A stretch of DNA of 32,059 nucleotides, taken from assembly GCA_022792295.1 (NCBI GenBank), contig JAAWAR010000107.1, positions 1 through 32,059 on the forward strand, in the 5' to 3' direction. Numbering within the stretch: the stretch's first letter is position 1; each line of letters opens with the position of its first letter. The stretch is from Lachnospiraceae bacterium. GTDB lineage: Bacteria > Bacillota > Clostridia > Lachnospirales > Lachnospiraceae. Made by a program: the position numbers and the translations under genes. The notes under the pieces are model-generated. The model made no database searches. It saw nothing but the letters and a program-made list of their open reading frames with translations, and was not told where the DNA came from. Of the stretch, positions 23,740 through 31,471 are shown one piece after another.

Positions 23740-23781
23740 GTTACTAAATTTGTTCAAAGGAAAAAAAGAGAGGAGTAGAAC

Positions 23782-25062
23782 ATGGAAAAGCGAAAAAGGA
23801 ATCTTGAGACGATCTGCATCCAGGCAGGCTGGCAGCCAGAAAACGGGGAGCCGCGCGTCCTGCCGATCTACCAGAGCACGACGTTTAAATATTCGACAAG
23901 CGAGCAGATGGGGCGCTTGTTTGATCTGGAGGAGGACGGATATTTTTATACACGTCTGGCGAACCCGACCAATGACGCGGTGGCGGCGAAGATCTGTGAG
24001 CTTGAGGGCGGCTGTGCGGCTATGCTGACTTCGTCGGGGCAGGCGGCGAATTACTATGCGGTCTTTAATATCTGCAGCGCGGGAGACCATATCATCAGCG
24101 CGGCCACGATCTACGGCGGCACCTCGAATCTGTTCACTGTGACAATGAAGAAACAGGGCATTGACGTAACCCTGGCAGACCCGGATGCGTCTGAGGAGGA
24201 GATCGAAAAGCTGTTCAGGCCGAATACGAAGGCTGTGTTTGGGGAGACGATCGCAAATCCGGCGCTTGTGGTGCTGGATATTGAGAAATTCGCGCGTCTG
24301 GCGCATAAGCACGGCGTACCGCTTATTGTGGATAACACGTTTGCGACGCCGATCAACTGCCGGCCGTTTGAGTGGGGGGCCGATATTGTGACCCATTCGA
24401 CGACAAAATACATGGACGGCCATGCGATGGCAGTGGGCGGCTGCATTGTGGACAGCGGTAATTTTGACTGGGAGGCCCATGCAGAAAAATTCCCGGGGCT
24501 CACGACGCCGGATGACTCGTACCATGGAATCGTGTATACAGAGAGGTTTGGGAAAAAGGCGTATATTACAAAAGCGACCGCGCAGCTTATGCGCGATTTG
24601 GGTTCGATCCCGTCACCGATGAATGCCTTCTTATTAAATATCGGGCTCGAGACACTGCATCTGCGTGTGCCGCGCCACTGTGAGAATGCGCAGAAAGTCG
24701 CTGAGTGGCTGGATGCGAGGGAGGATGTGGCTTGGGTCAATTATCCGAGTCTGCCCGGGAACCCATACCACGCGCTTGCATCAAAATATATGCCGAATGG
24801 GAGCTGCGGCGTAATCTCTTTTGGCTTAAAGGGCGGCCGGGCGGCAGCGGCAGGCTTCATGGACAGGCTTAAGCTGGCAGCGATCGTGACACATGTGGCC
24901 GACGCCAGGACTTGTGTCCTGCATCCGGCGAGCCATACCCACAGACAGCTTTCCGACGAAAAACTTGTGGAGGCGGGTGTCGATCCGTCGCTTATCCGCT
25001 TGAGTGTCGGAATTGAGAATGTAGAAGATATTCTTGCTGATTTAAAACAGGCTTTGGAGTGA
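23782..25062 (+). CDS. metY: O-acetylhomoserine sulfhydrylase / aminocarboxypropyltransferase
   Basis: A 426-residue PLP enzyme of the Cys/Met metabolism family that makes homocysteine (or methionine) from O-acetylhomoserine and a sulfur donor. It shows the N-terminal TICIQAGWQPENGEPRVLPI, YQSTTFKYST, FYTRLANPTNDAVAAKICELEGG, the SSGQAA block, VDNTFATP and the PLP-lysine site HSTTKYMDGH (Lys209). The length is that of MetY rather than the shorter cystathionine synthases, and the C-terminal HPASHTHRQLSDEKLVEAGV is typical. The ATG at 23782 has GAGAGGAG upstream. The cardiolipin synthase gene begins 31 bases later without a terminator between, so they may be co-transcribed despite unrelated functions. 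Confidence 0.92.
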   Translation: MEKRKRNLETICIQAGWQPENGEPRVLPIYQSTTFKYSTSEQMGRLFDLEEDGYFYTRLANPTNDAVAAKICELEGGCAAMLTSSGQAANYYAVFNICSAGDHIISAATIYGGTSNLFTVTMKKQGIDVTLADPDASEEEIEKLFRPNTKAVFGETIANPALVVLDIEKFARLAHKHGVPLIVDNTFATPINCRPFEWGADIVTHSTTKYMDGHAMAVGGCIVDSGNFDWEAHAEKFPGLTTPDDSYHGIVYTERFGKKAYITKATAQLMRDLGSIPSPMNAFLLNIGLETLHLRVPRHCENAQKVAEWLDAREDVAWVNYPSLPGNPYHALASKYMPNGSCGVISFGLKGGRAAAAGFMDRLKLAAIVTHVADARTCVLHPASHTHRQLSDEKLVEAGVDPSLIRLSVGIENVEDILADLKQALE

Positions 25063-25093
25063 AATCCAGAGCCTCTCGGGAAGGGGAACGAGC

Positions 25094-26695
25094 TTGGAAA
25101 GAATGGGAGAAAGCACCATTGAGACGGTAAAGGGAAAAGGAAAACGGGGCTTGCTGCGGCTTGTGTTCGGACGTACGACATTCTTCGTATTGTTTACGCT
25201 TTTGCAGGCGGCGGTGCTGGTCTGGATCTATCTGTGGCTGGATAACAAGTACCGCGCATACGGCTACGGGCTTTTTAATCTGGTCGGGGCGATTCTGGCA
25301 GTCAAAATTTTAAACGAGAAGCAGAATGCGAGCTTTAAAATGGCATGGCTCGTTGTCGTGCTCTTGTTTCCGGTATTCGGAGGACTGTTTTACCTGTTTG
25401 TCCAGATTCAGCTTGAAACAAAGGTGCTGGCTGCCAAGATTCAGGACATTGACGGGCGGACCGGCCATTATCTGATGCAGAGCCAGGCCGTTTATGAGGA
25501 ATTGGAAAAAAAGAGCCCGCAGAGTGCGAATCTATGTCGGTATCTCGGGGAACAGTGCAGCTTTCCGGTGTACGGAAAAACCCGTGTGCATTATTATCCG
25601 CTCGGCGAGGATTTTTTTGCGGAGCTTCTGCCGAGACTTCGGGAGGCCAAACGCTTTATTTTTCTGGAATATTTTATCATCGCGCCCGGTGTTATGTGGG
25701 ATTCTGTCTTAAAAATCCTGGAGGAGAAGGCCGCGGCAGGCGTGGAGGTACGCGTGCTCTACGACGGCATGAACTCCTTCTCCAATCTTCCGCACGATTA
25801 TCCGAGGGAGCTGGCGGCAAAAGGGATCCGATGCCGCGTGTTTAACCCGATCCGGCCTGCGATCTCTACAAGCCAGAATAACCGGGACCACCGGAAGATC
25901 CTGATCATCGACGGGCACACGGCCTATACGGGCGGCCTTAATCTGGCAGACGAATACATCAACCGCAAGGTGCGGTTCGGACATTGGAAAGATAACGCGG
26001 TAGAGCTTCAGGGTGACGCGGTCAAAAGCTTTACGGTGATGTTTTTAAAAATGTGGGATGTATGTGTACGAAAACTTGAGTATGCTTGTGATTACAGCCT
26101 GTATCTGCATGAAGAAACCGGGACACCTCTGCAAAAGCTGGGCGTGGAGGGGTTTGTAATCCCGTTTTCCGACAGCCCGTTAGATAATGAACCCATAGGG
26201 CACAGAGTCTATCTGGATATGATTTACCAGGCGAGAAAGTACCTGTATATCATGACGCCATATCTGATCCTTGACGATGATATGTCTACGGCGCTCAACT
26301 ATGCGGCGAGGCGGGGCGTCGATGTTGTAATTGTCATGCCGCATATCCCGGATAAAAAGTATGCGTTTATGCTGGCGCACACCTATTATCCGGAGCTGAT
26401 TGAGGCCGGAGTAAAGATCTATGAGTACCTGCCGGGCTTTGTCCATTCCAAGACGTTTTTAAGCGACGGGGAGCAGGCTGTGGTCGGTTCGATCAATCTG
26501 GATTTCAGGAGCCAGTATTTGAATTTTGAGAGCGCAGTCTACCTCTGCAAGAGTCCGGCGATCGACGAAATCCGTGCAGATTTTGAAGACACATTGAAAA
26601 AATGCGTGCGGATGACGGCAGAGAGCTGCGAGGCGCTGCCATTTGCGCACCGCTTCCTCGGATCGGCTCTGCGGCTGATCGCGCCGCTTATGTAG
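25094..26695 (+). CDS. cls: Cardiolipin synthase
   Basis: A 533-residue membrane-bound phospholipase D-family enzyme that joins two phosphatidylglycerols into cardiolipin. The N-terminus has two membrane helices (about 22-45 and 50-62, with a further hydrophobic stretch to about 115). Two HKD catalytic motifs follow: HRKILIID (266-273) and HSKTFLSD (451-458), each in its proper context (GGLNLADEY and GSINLDFRS). Length and order match bacterial Cls. The start is given as TTG 25094 because AAGGGGA lies six to seven bases upstream; ATG 25103 is the alternative. It follows the metY-type gene by 31 bases. No clear terminator is seen before the convergent AbiEi-like gene. Confidence 0.93.
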   Translation: MERMGESTIETVKGKGKRGLLRLVFGRTTFFVLFTLLQAAVLVWIYLWLDNKYRAYGYGLFNLVGAILAVKILNEKQNASFKMAWLVVVLLFPVFGGLFYLFVQIQLETKVLAAKIQDIDGRTGHYLMQSQAVYEELEKKSPQSANLCRYLGEQCSFPVYGKTRVHYYPLGEDFFAELLPRLREAKRFIFLEYFIIAPGVMWDSVLKILEEKAAAGVEVRVLYDGMNSFSNLPHDYPRELAAKGIRCRVFNPIRPAISTSQNNRDHRKILIIDGHTAYTGGLNLADEYINRKVRFGHWKDNAVELQGDAVKSFTVMFLKMWDVCVRKLEYACDYSLYLHEETGTPLQKLGVEGFVIPFSDSPLDNEPIGHRVYLDMIYQARKYLYIMTPYLILDDDMSTALNYAARRGVDVVIVMPHIPDKKYAFMLAHTYYPELIEAGVKIYEYLPGFVHSKTFLSDGEQAVVGSINLDFRSQYLNFESAVYLCKSPAIDEIRADFEDTLKKCVRMTAESCEALPFAHRFLGSALRLIAPLM

Positions 26696-26726
26696 CCGGG
26701 CTTTGCGTGACGGCGGGCTTCTGTAT

Positions 26727-27344
26727 TTATACAAAAGCGTCATAAAGCCGCATTTCGTAAAGCATGCGGTAGATTTTATCCGGATAAAGGCCAATGTATT
26801 CGTCAAGCTGAAATTGTGTGAGGGCATTTTCCTGGACATAGTCAAAAAGGAGATCCGGGCAGGAATTGGGAGCCTCGTCGGCATATTCGTCCACATCTTT
26901 TAAAAGGTCAAGAAACTGCAGCATCTGATAATTGTCGGCTGTCACGGCTATGCGGGGACGCCGCAGGATAATTTTTTGCCCGCCGATCTCAATTTCCCGG
27001 TATTTGCCGCCGGCGCGGTTCGAGACGATCTCGAGGACATACGGGGCCTGTGCGCGGATTCCGAGCTGATTGGCGAAGGTGTGGCCGGAATAATAACCTT
27101 CGATCTTTTTACAGCGCCAGACGTATTTGTAGTAGGCAACCAGGGAGGGGGAGATAACAGTGTGATGTTCCGGCTGAGCGGGGAAATAATAGACACCGGC
27201 CTCATAGCGGAGCAGCTTTCCCGCATCACAGAGCATCTTAAATGACTGTCTAAGGCTTGTGTCGCTGACAGAGGGGAGTTTAATGTCGGAAAGGAAGATT
27301 GGTTCATCGGCTACATAGTGGTCTAAAAGATATTGGTATAGCAT
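26727..27344 (-). CDS. AbiEi-like antitoxin / DUF6088-type transcriptional regulator
   Basis: A 205-residue protein of the AbiEi antitoxin group of type IV toxin-antitoxin systems. An N-terminal winged helix (about 1-60, with SLRQSFKMLCDAGKLLRYEA and GVYYFP as recognition helix and wing) is followed by the family's C-terminal domain (GYYSGHTFANQLGIRAQAPY, EIVSNRAGGKYREIEIGGQK). A partner AbiEii nucleotidyltransferase toxin is not seen on either side: the neighbours are cardiolipin synthase and an NTF2-like gene. It is therefore an orphan, as many clostridial members are, and may act as a plain repressor. TAGGAGG precedes the ATG. An inverted repeat upstream (27401-27437) may be its operator. 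Confidence 0.8.
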   Translation of the reverse strand: MLYQYLLDHYVADEPIFLSDIKLPSVSDTSLRQSFKMLCDAGKLLRYEAGVYYFPAQPEHHTVISPSLVAYYKYVWRCKKIEGYYSGHTFANQLGIRAQAPYVLEIVSNRAGGKYREIEIGGQKIILRRPRIAVTADNYQMLQFLDLLKDVDEYADEAPNSCPDLLFDYVQENALTQFQLDEYIGLYPDKIYRMLYEMRLYDAFV

Positions 27345-27400
27345 AGAAGATGCCTCCTAACAGATAGATAAGATAGAGGTTTAAATGTGTTAAAATCAGA

Positions 27401-27437
27401 ATAACATAAATAATGCAAAAGTGTCAATATATGTTAT
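27401..27437. promoter_or_regulatory. Inverted repeat upstream of AbiEi-like gene, possible operator
   Basis: ATAACATA (27401-27408) and TATGTTAT (27430-27437) form 8-base arms 21 bases apart, about 60 bases upstream of the AbiEi-like ATG in AT-rich DNA. AbiEi proteins are known to repress their own promoters by binding inverted repeats. The rest of 27345-27637 shows no other feature. Confidence 0.5.
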
Positions 27438-27637
27438 CGGTAAGAATAGAAGCAGGATTCGCAGAAGCAGGAGACAGTATATGGATATTGGCACTGCGGG
27501 AATGGAGCGGGAAGCTGAATGGAGTGACAAAAGGCGGAAAAAACTCGATCGTGACAGCAATGCCTACAGTGACGGCAATGGAGGTATGTAGCTGTAAAAC
27601 GGATTTACATAATACAAAGACAGAGAAAGGGGCTTTC

Positions 27638-28057
27638 ATGGAAAAACGGGAAGAAATCATCAGGCTATGGTTTGCTATGTGGTTGAAAAAATGTGACTTT
27701 GGCATATTGGATATATTTTCTGAAAATGCTGTTTACGTCGAAAGCTGGGGGCCGGAGTATCACGGCTCATTTAAAATCAAACAATGGTTTGATGAATGGA
27801 ATAGGCGCGGTTCGGTACTTCAATGGGATATTAAGCAATATTTCCATAAAGAAAACCAGAGCATTGTGGAATGGTACTTTAAAGATACAATGGCTGATGG
27901 GAAGACGGAAGCATTTGACGGACTTTCCCTCACTAAATGGACACAGGATGGGCGCATACAATTTTTAAAAGAATTTGGCTGCAATACAGACAACTACGAC
28001 CCGTATCAGAATGGCTGTGCTCCACAATTCAAAGAGAATCGGCCTATGTGGTTTTGA
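27638..28057 (+). CDS. NTF2/SnoaL-like family protein
   Basis: A 139-residue cytoplasmic protein with the shape of the nuclear transport factor 2/SnoaL fold: an N-terminal helix (EEIIRLWFAMWLKKCDFGIL), IFSENAVYVESWGPEYHG, then IKQWFDEW, and beta strands with an aromatic core (VEWYFKDTMADG, FDGLSLTKWTQDGRIQFLKE). Such proteins are small binding domains or isomerase-like enzymes; the ligand cannot be read. The frame is open from 27413, but ATG 27638 has GAAAGGGG five bases upstream and marks the start of the fold. It stands alone, followed by hairpins at 28114 and 28219. Confidence 0.75.
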   Translation: MEKREEIIRLWFAMWLKKCDFGILDIFSENAVYVESWGPEYHGSFKIKQWFDEWNRRGSVLQWDIKQYFHKENQSIVEWYFKDTMADGKTEAFDGLSLTKWTQDGRIQFLKEFGCNTDNYDPYQNGCAPQFKENRPMWF

Positions 28058-28388
28058 TTTTATATGCAGGCAAAGTTTGAAATGCTATACAATTTTCATA
28101 ATTTTAAGCTCGGCAGCAGATAGCTGCTGTGTCACATTTGTATTTTTTTGCATGGGTAATAAAAGGTTGATTGTTCAAATAGAGTGCCCGGCTGCCTTTT
28201 TGCCCGGCCCGCATTTTTCCGTATGAATTTGTCTCATGCGGATTTTTTATTGGTCAGGAAACTTTCTTCATAGGAGAAACAGGCCTTTGAAAGTTTGGAA
28301 ATTTTTCACAGGATTTCACAAAATCAACACATTCATCTGGTAATCTTTAGGCGGCAAAATGAAAAAAACTTTGAGAGGAGGCACATGG
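28058..28388. other. Intergenic region with hairpin, terminator and AT-rich leader
   Basis: The 331 bases between the NTF2-like gene and the SLH gene hold a 6-bp hairpin (CAGCAG 28114-28119, CTGCTG 28124-28129) followed by a T-rich stretch, and the terminator at 28219. The stretch 28250-28388 is probably the promoter region of the envelope operon, but no confident -35/-10 pair was found. No gene is seen. Confidence 0.5.
28219..28248 (+). terminator. Rho-independent terminator
   Basis: An 8-bp stem with one G-T pair (CCGTATGA 28219-28226, TCATGCGG 28234-28241) and a 7-base loop is followed by A and six T. It separates the NTF2-like gene from the envelope operon. Confidence 0.8.
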
Positions 28389-29480
28389 ATGCAGGGAAGG
28401 AAGATGGCGGCGCTTGCGGTTGTGTGCGCGGTTTCGACAGGAGCGGTGACGAGCGTGTATGCGGCGAGTTCTACCTTTGAAATGAGGAGAAAGGTGGTAA
28501 GCCTCTTAGGAATTCTGACGACCAGTAACCTGAATGAAAATGTGACAAGGCAGGAATTTGCCAGAATGCTTGTACGGGCCTCGGAGTACCGCAGCCTGAC
28601 GAAAACAGGCAGCAACGTTGCTGTCTTTGCGGATGTGGCAAGCACGGGCGAGTATGCCTCTGAGATACGGACGACAGCAGCTAACGACTGGATGAGCGGT
28701 TATCTGGGCGGATATTTTAAGCCGGAGGAACCCGTGGCCATGCGGGATGCGACAAAGGCGGTGTTAGGGCTTCTCGGCTATACAAACGAGGACTTTTCGG
28801 GAAATTTAAAGGAAAGCCGCCGTGCAAAATTTGTTTCCTTATCCCTGGATTCGAATTTGTACCGGGAGGATGACGAAGTCCTGACGAGAGAGGACTGCAT
28901 CAACTTGTTTTACAACCTCATGAAGGCGGAGATGAAAGGCGGCGGCCAGTACGGCAGCCGGGTATTCGAGCTGACGTACAACGCGGACGGAGAAGTCAAT
29001 ACCTCCTCGATCCTTGACAACAGTCTGCGCGGGCCTAAGATCTTGAATCGAAGCAGCCGAAATCTAAAGAGCCTGGTTCCATTCGCTCTGCGGGATGCGA
29101 CGATGTTTTTAAACGGTGAGGCCGCCGACGAGGGCGAGATCAATGACAGCGCGGCGGTGATCTATTACCATGAGGAGACGAAGATGATCTTTGCCTACTC
29201 GGACGACGGTGAGAATAAGGGTGCGACAAAAGGGCGTATCAAGGCAATTTATTATGACTCCACAGATCCGTTTACGCCGGTACGGGTCGTCTTAAACACG
29301 TACCACCAGGACAACGCGGAGGATGGAGACGAGTTTAAGCTTACCGGGTCGGAGATTCAGTACTTGTTTTCGGTTTACGGGGAATTTGAAGTCGGAGACG
29401 ATGTGGCACTTGTCTGGGAAAAGAGCGGCAGCGCAGAAAACGCGGCGTATACAGTGGTTGACGTTGTCGGAGATTATTAA
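28389..29480 (+). CDS. S-layer homology (SLH) domain protein
   Basis: A 363-residue exported protein. It starts with a signal peptide (MQGRKMAALAVVCAVSTGAV, cleavage likely after VYA). Residues about 28-120 hold SLH-like motifs (NENVTRQEFARMLVRASEYRS; FADVASTGEYASEIRTTAAN; GGYFKPEEPVAMRDATKAVL), which normally bind secondary wall polymers. The rest (about 150-363) is a beta-rich domain without recognised family. The ATG at 28389 is preferred over the in-frame ATG at 28359 because AGAGGAGG lies seven bases upstream and the signal peptide then starts normally. The MacA-like adaptor gene begins 13 bases after the stop, so the SLH protein is probably part of, or anchors, the export system. Confidence 0.85.
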   Translation: MQGRKMAALAVVCAVSTGAVTSVYAASSTFEMRRKVVSLLGILTTSNLNENVTRQEFARMLVRASEYRSLTKTGSNVAVFADVASTGEYASEIRTTAANDWMSGYLGGYFKPEEPVAMRDATKAVLGLLGYTNEDFSGNLKESRRAKFVSLSLDSNLYREDDEVLTREDCINLFYNLMKAEMKGGGQYGSRVFELTYNADGEVNTSSILDNSLRGPKILNRSSRNLKSLVPFALRDATMFLNGEAADEGEINDSAAVIYYHEETKMIFAYSDDGENKGATKGRIKAIYYDSTDPFTPVRVVLNTYHQDNAEDGDEFKLTGSEIQYLFSVYGEFEVGDDVALVWEKSGSAENAAYTVVDVVGDY

Positions 29481-29493
29481 GGGAGCTTCATAA

Positions 29494-31461
29494 ATGGGAA
29501 TGGAAGATACAAAAACAAAAAAGAAACGCAGGAAAAAAGGGAAAAAAATCCCTTTTATCGCCATAATTGTGCTTCTCGCGTCAGGCAGCGTGTTTTTCTA
29601 TATGAAAAAGCAGCAGGCGGGTGCTGTGGCGGCACAGGGGGCTACGGTACAGACGGCGACGGCACAGCGAATGGATATTACTTCCGAGCTCACGGCCTCC
29701 AGCTCACTTTCACCTAAGGATACCTATGAGGTGACGTCGCTCGTTGAGGGAGAGATCCTGGAGGCAGATTTTGAGGAGGGCGACGTGGTCGAGAAAGGAC
29801 AGGTGCTCTATCGGATTGACGCCTCCTCCATGGACGGCGATCTGAGTGCGGCGCAGACTTCGCTTGTGCAGGCGCAGGAAGATGTGGCATCGGCGAAGGA
29901 GGACTATGGCGAGGCTGTCTCAAAGCTTTCCGGCAACAGCTATAAATCCACGGCGTCCGGTTATGTGCAGACACTGTACATAAAGGAAGGCGACAAAGTG
30001 AGCGGAGGCACAAAGCTTGCCGATCTTTATGACGATTCGGTCATGAAGCTGACGGTCCCGTTTCTGACGGCAGAAGCGGAGCAGATCGCTCCCGGGATGA
30101 CTGCCGTACTTACACTGGAGGATACAGGCGAGCAGCTTACGGGGACGGTCACAAATGTAAGCAGTCTGGAAATTTCTTTGTCAGGCGGCCGGCTTGTGAA
30201 AAACATAACGATTGAGACGGCGAATCCGGGCGGCCTGACCATAAAGACACAGGCGACGGCACAAATAGGAGAATTCATCTGCGGCGCGGAGGGGACGTTT
30301 GAGGCGAAGACGGAATCGGTGCTGACTGCAGATCTTTCGGGGAATCAGACACTGGAGATCGAGCGGCTTTTGGTGGCCGAGGGAAACTTTGTTGAGGCCG
30401 GTACAGGGATTTTTACGGCCACAGAGCAGTCTGCCAAAAAGTATATAAAAAATTTTGAGGACAGCTTAAATGCTGCCAGTGACAGTCTGGAGAATGCCAG
30501 AAACAAGCTGGGCAATACACAGGACAGCATTGAAGATTATACGATCACGGCGCCGATTTCTGGCACGATCGTGACGAAGAATTCGAAGGTAGGAGACAAG
30601 ATCAGCCGGAATTCCGGGAGCTCTACGGCGATGGCGGTTATCTACGATTTGTCGGCGATGAGCCTTGAGATGTCGGTCGATGAGCTGGATGTAAGCGCGG
30701 TGAAGGTCGGGCAGTCTGTGGAAATTACGGCGGATGCCGTTAAAGGCGAGGTGTTTATGGGGACCGTGACGAATGTGAGCCTGCAGGGCAGCTATTCCAA
30801 CGGGGTAACAAATTACCCGGTGACGGTGACTCTGGACGAGACCGGAGAATTAAGGCCAGGCATGAACGTGGATGCGAAGATCATCCTGGACAGCTCCGAG
30901 CAGACTTTATGCATCCCGGCGGGGGCGTTGCTGCGCGGAAATCGGGTGTATGTAAAGGACACGGCTGCAGATGTCCGCGAGAAGGAGACAGGAAGCCCAA
31001 AAGAGGACGGACAGTCAGCAGGAGGCCGGTCAAAAGAAAATCAGCAGACCGGGCAGGCGGCAAGAGACAGATCGGAAGAAAGCCAAAAGACCGGGCAGGC
31101 GGATATAACAGAGAATGGCCAAGGAACAAAACAGGAAACCAAAACAGGGGATGACCAGAAGAAAGCGCGGGAAGTCCAAATAGAGGCTGACGGGGAAGGC
31201 GGCCAAAAAAGCAGCCGGGATTCGAACGCTCCGGAGGGCTTTCATGCTGTTACGGTGGAGACCGGCATCATCAATGACGATTATGTGGAGATCCTGTCCG
31301 GACTCTCTGAGGGAGACGAGGTCTATGTCGATCCGAACGCGGGCAGTACAACGAATACCTGGCAGATGATGGGGCCGGGAGGCATGGGCGGTCCCGGCGG
31401 TATGGGCAGCCCAGGCGGAAGAAACAGCGGTCCGGGCGGCGGTTTTGGCGGGAGACAGTAA
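29494..31461 (+). CDS. MacA-like periplasmic adaptor (HlyD/RND family) with long hydrophilic insert
   Basis: A 655-residue membrane-anchored adaptor for an ABC exporter. A basic N-terminus and one membrane segment (about 19-36) are followed by the biotinyl-lipoyl half-motifs (YEVTSLVEGEILEADFEEGD; TITAPISGTIVTKNSKVGD), a short helical hairpin (about 310-345) and a beta-barrel region (VTNYPVTVTLDETGELRPGM). Residues about 495-582 are a hydrophilic Gln/Lys/Glu/Gly-rich insert with a 14-residue repeat, breaking the C-terminal domain, which resumes at HAVTVETGIINDDYVEILSG. The tail is Gly/Met/Pro-rich (MMGPGGMGGPGGMGSPGG). The frame starts at ATG 29494; ATG 29500 is possible. The SLH gene is 13 bases upstream and the ATPase gene 10 bases downstream. 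Confidence 0.9.
   Translation: MGMEDTKTKKKRRKKGKKIPFIAIIVLLASGSVFFYMKKQQAGAVAAQGATVQTATAQRMDITSELTASSSLSPKDTYEVTSLVEGEILEADFEEGDVVEKGQVLYRIDASSMDGDLSAAQTSLVQAQEDVASAKEDYGEAVSKLSGNSYKSTASGYVQTLYIKEGDKVSGGTKLADLYDDSVMKLTVPFLTAEAEQIAPGMTAVLTLEDTGEQLTGTVTNVSSLEISLSGGRLVKNITIETANPGGLTIKTQATAQIGEFICGAEGTFEAKTESVLTADLSGNQTLEIERLLVAEGNFVEAGTGIFTATEQSAKKYIKNFEDSLNAASDSLENARNKLGNTQDSIEDYTITAPISGTIVTKNSKVGDKISRNSGSSTAMAVIYDLSAMSLEMSVDELDVSAVKVGQSVEITADAVKGEVFMGTVTNVSLQGSYSNGVTNYPVTVTLDETGELRPGMNVDAKIILDSSEQTLCIPAGALLRGNRVYVKDTAADVREKETGSPKEDGQSAGGRSKENQQTGQAARDRSEESQKTGQADITENGQGTKQETKTGDDQKKAREVQIEADGEGGQKSSRDSNAPEGFHAVTVETGIINDDYVEILSGLSEGDEVYVDPNAGSTTNTWQMMGPGGMGGPGGMGSPGGRNSGPGGGFGGRQ
31027..31110 (+). 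repeat. In-frame tandem 42-bp repeat in adaptor gene
   Basis: Two degenerate 42-base units (31027-31068, 31069-31110) encode RSKENQQTGQAARD and RSEESQKTGQADIT (residues 512-525 and 526-539). They share an exact 15-base block, AGACCGGGCAGGCGG, at 31046-31060 and 31088-31102. This suggests growth of the insert by slippage. Confidence 0.85.
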
Positions 31462-31471
31462 GGAGGGATTT

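Noticed and set aside
23689-24525. 278-codon open frame on the minus strand
   Set aside because: It is antisense to the metY-type gene and its promoter, Arg/His/Leu-rich and without a recognisable domain.
31027-31110. Tandem repeat as a mobile or regulatory element
   Set aside because: The 42-base unit is in frame and codes for a hydrophilic 14-residue repeat, so it is explained as part of the adaptor protein.
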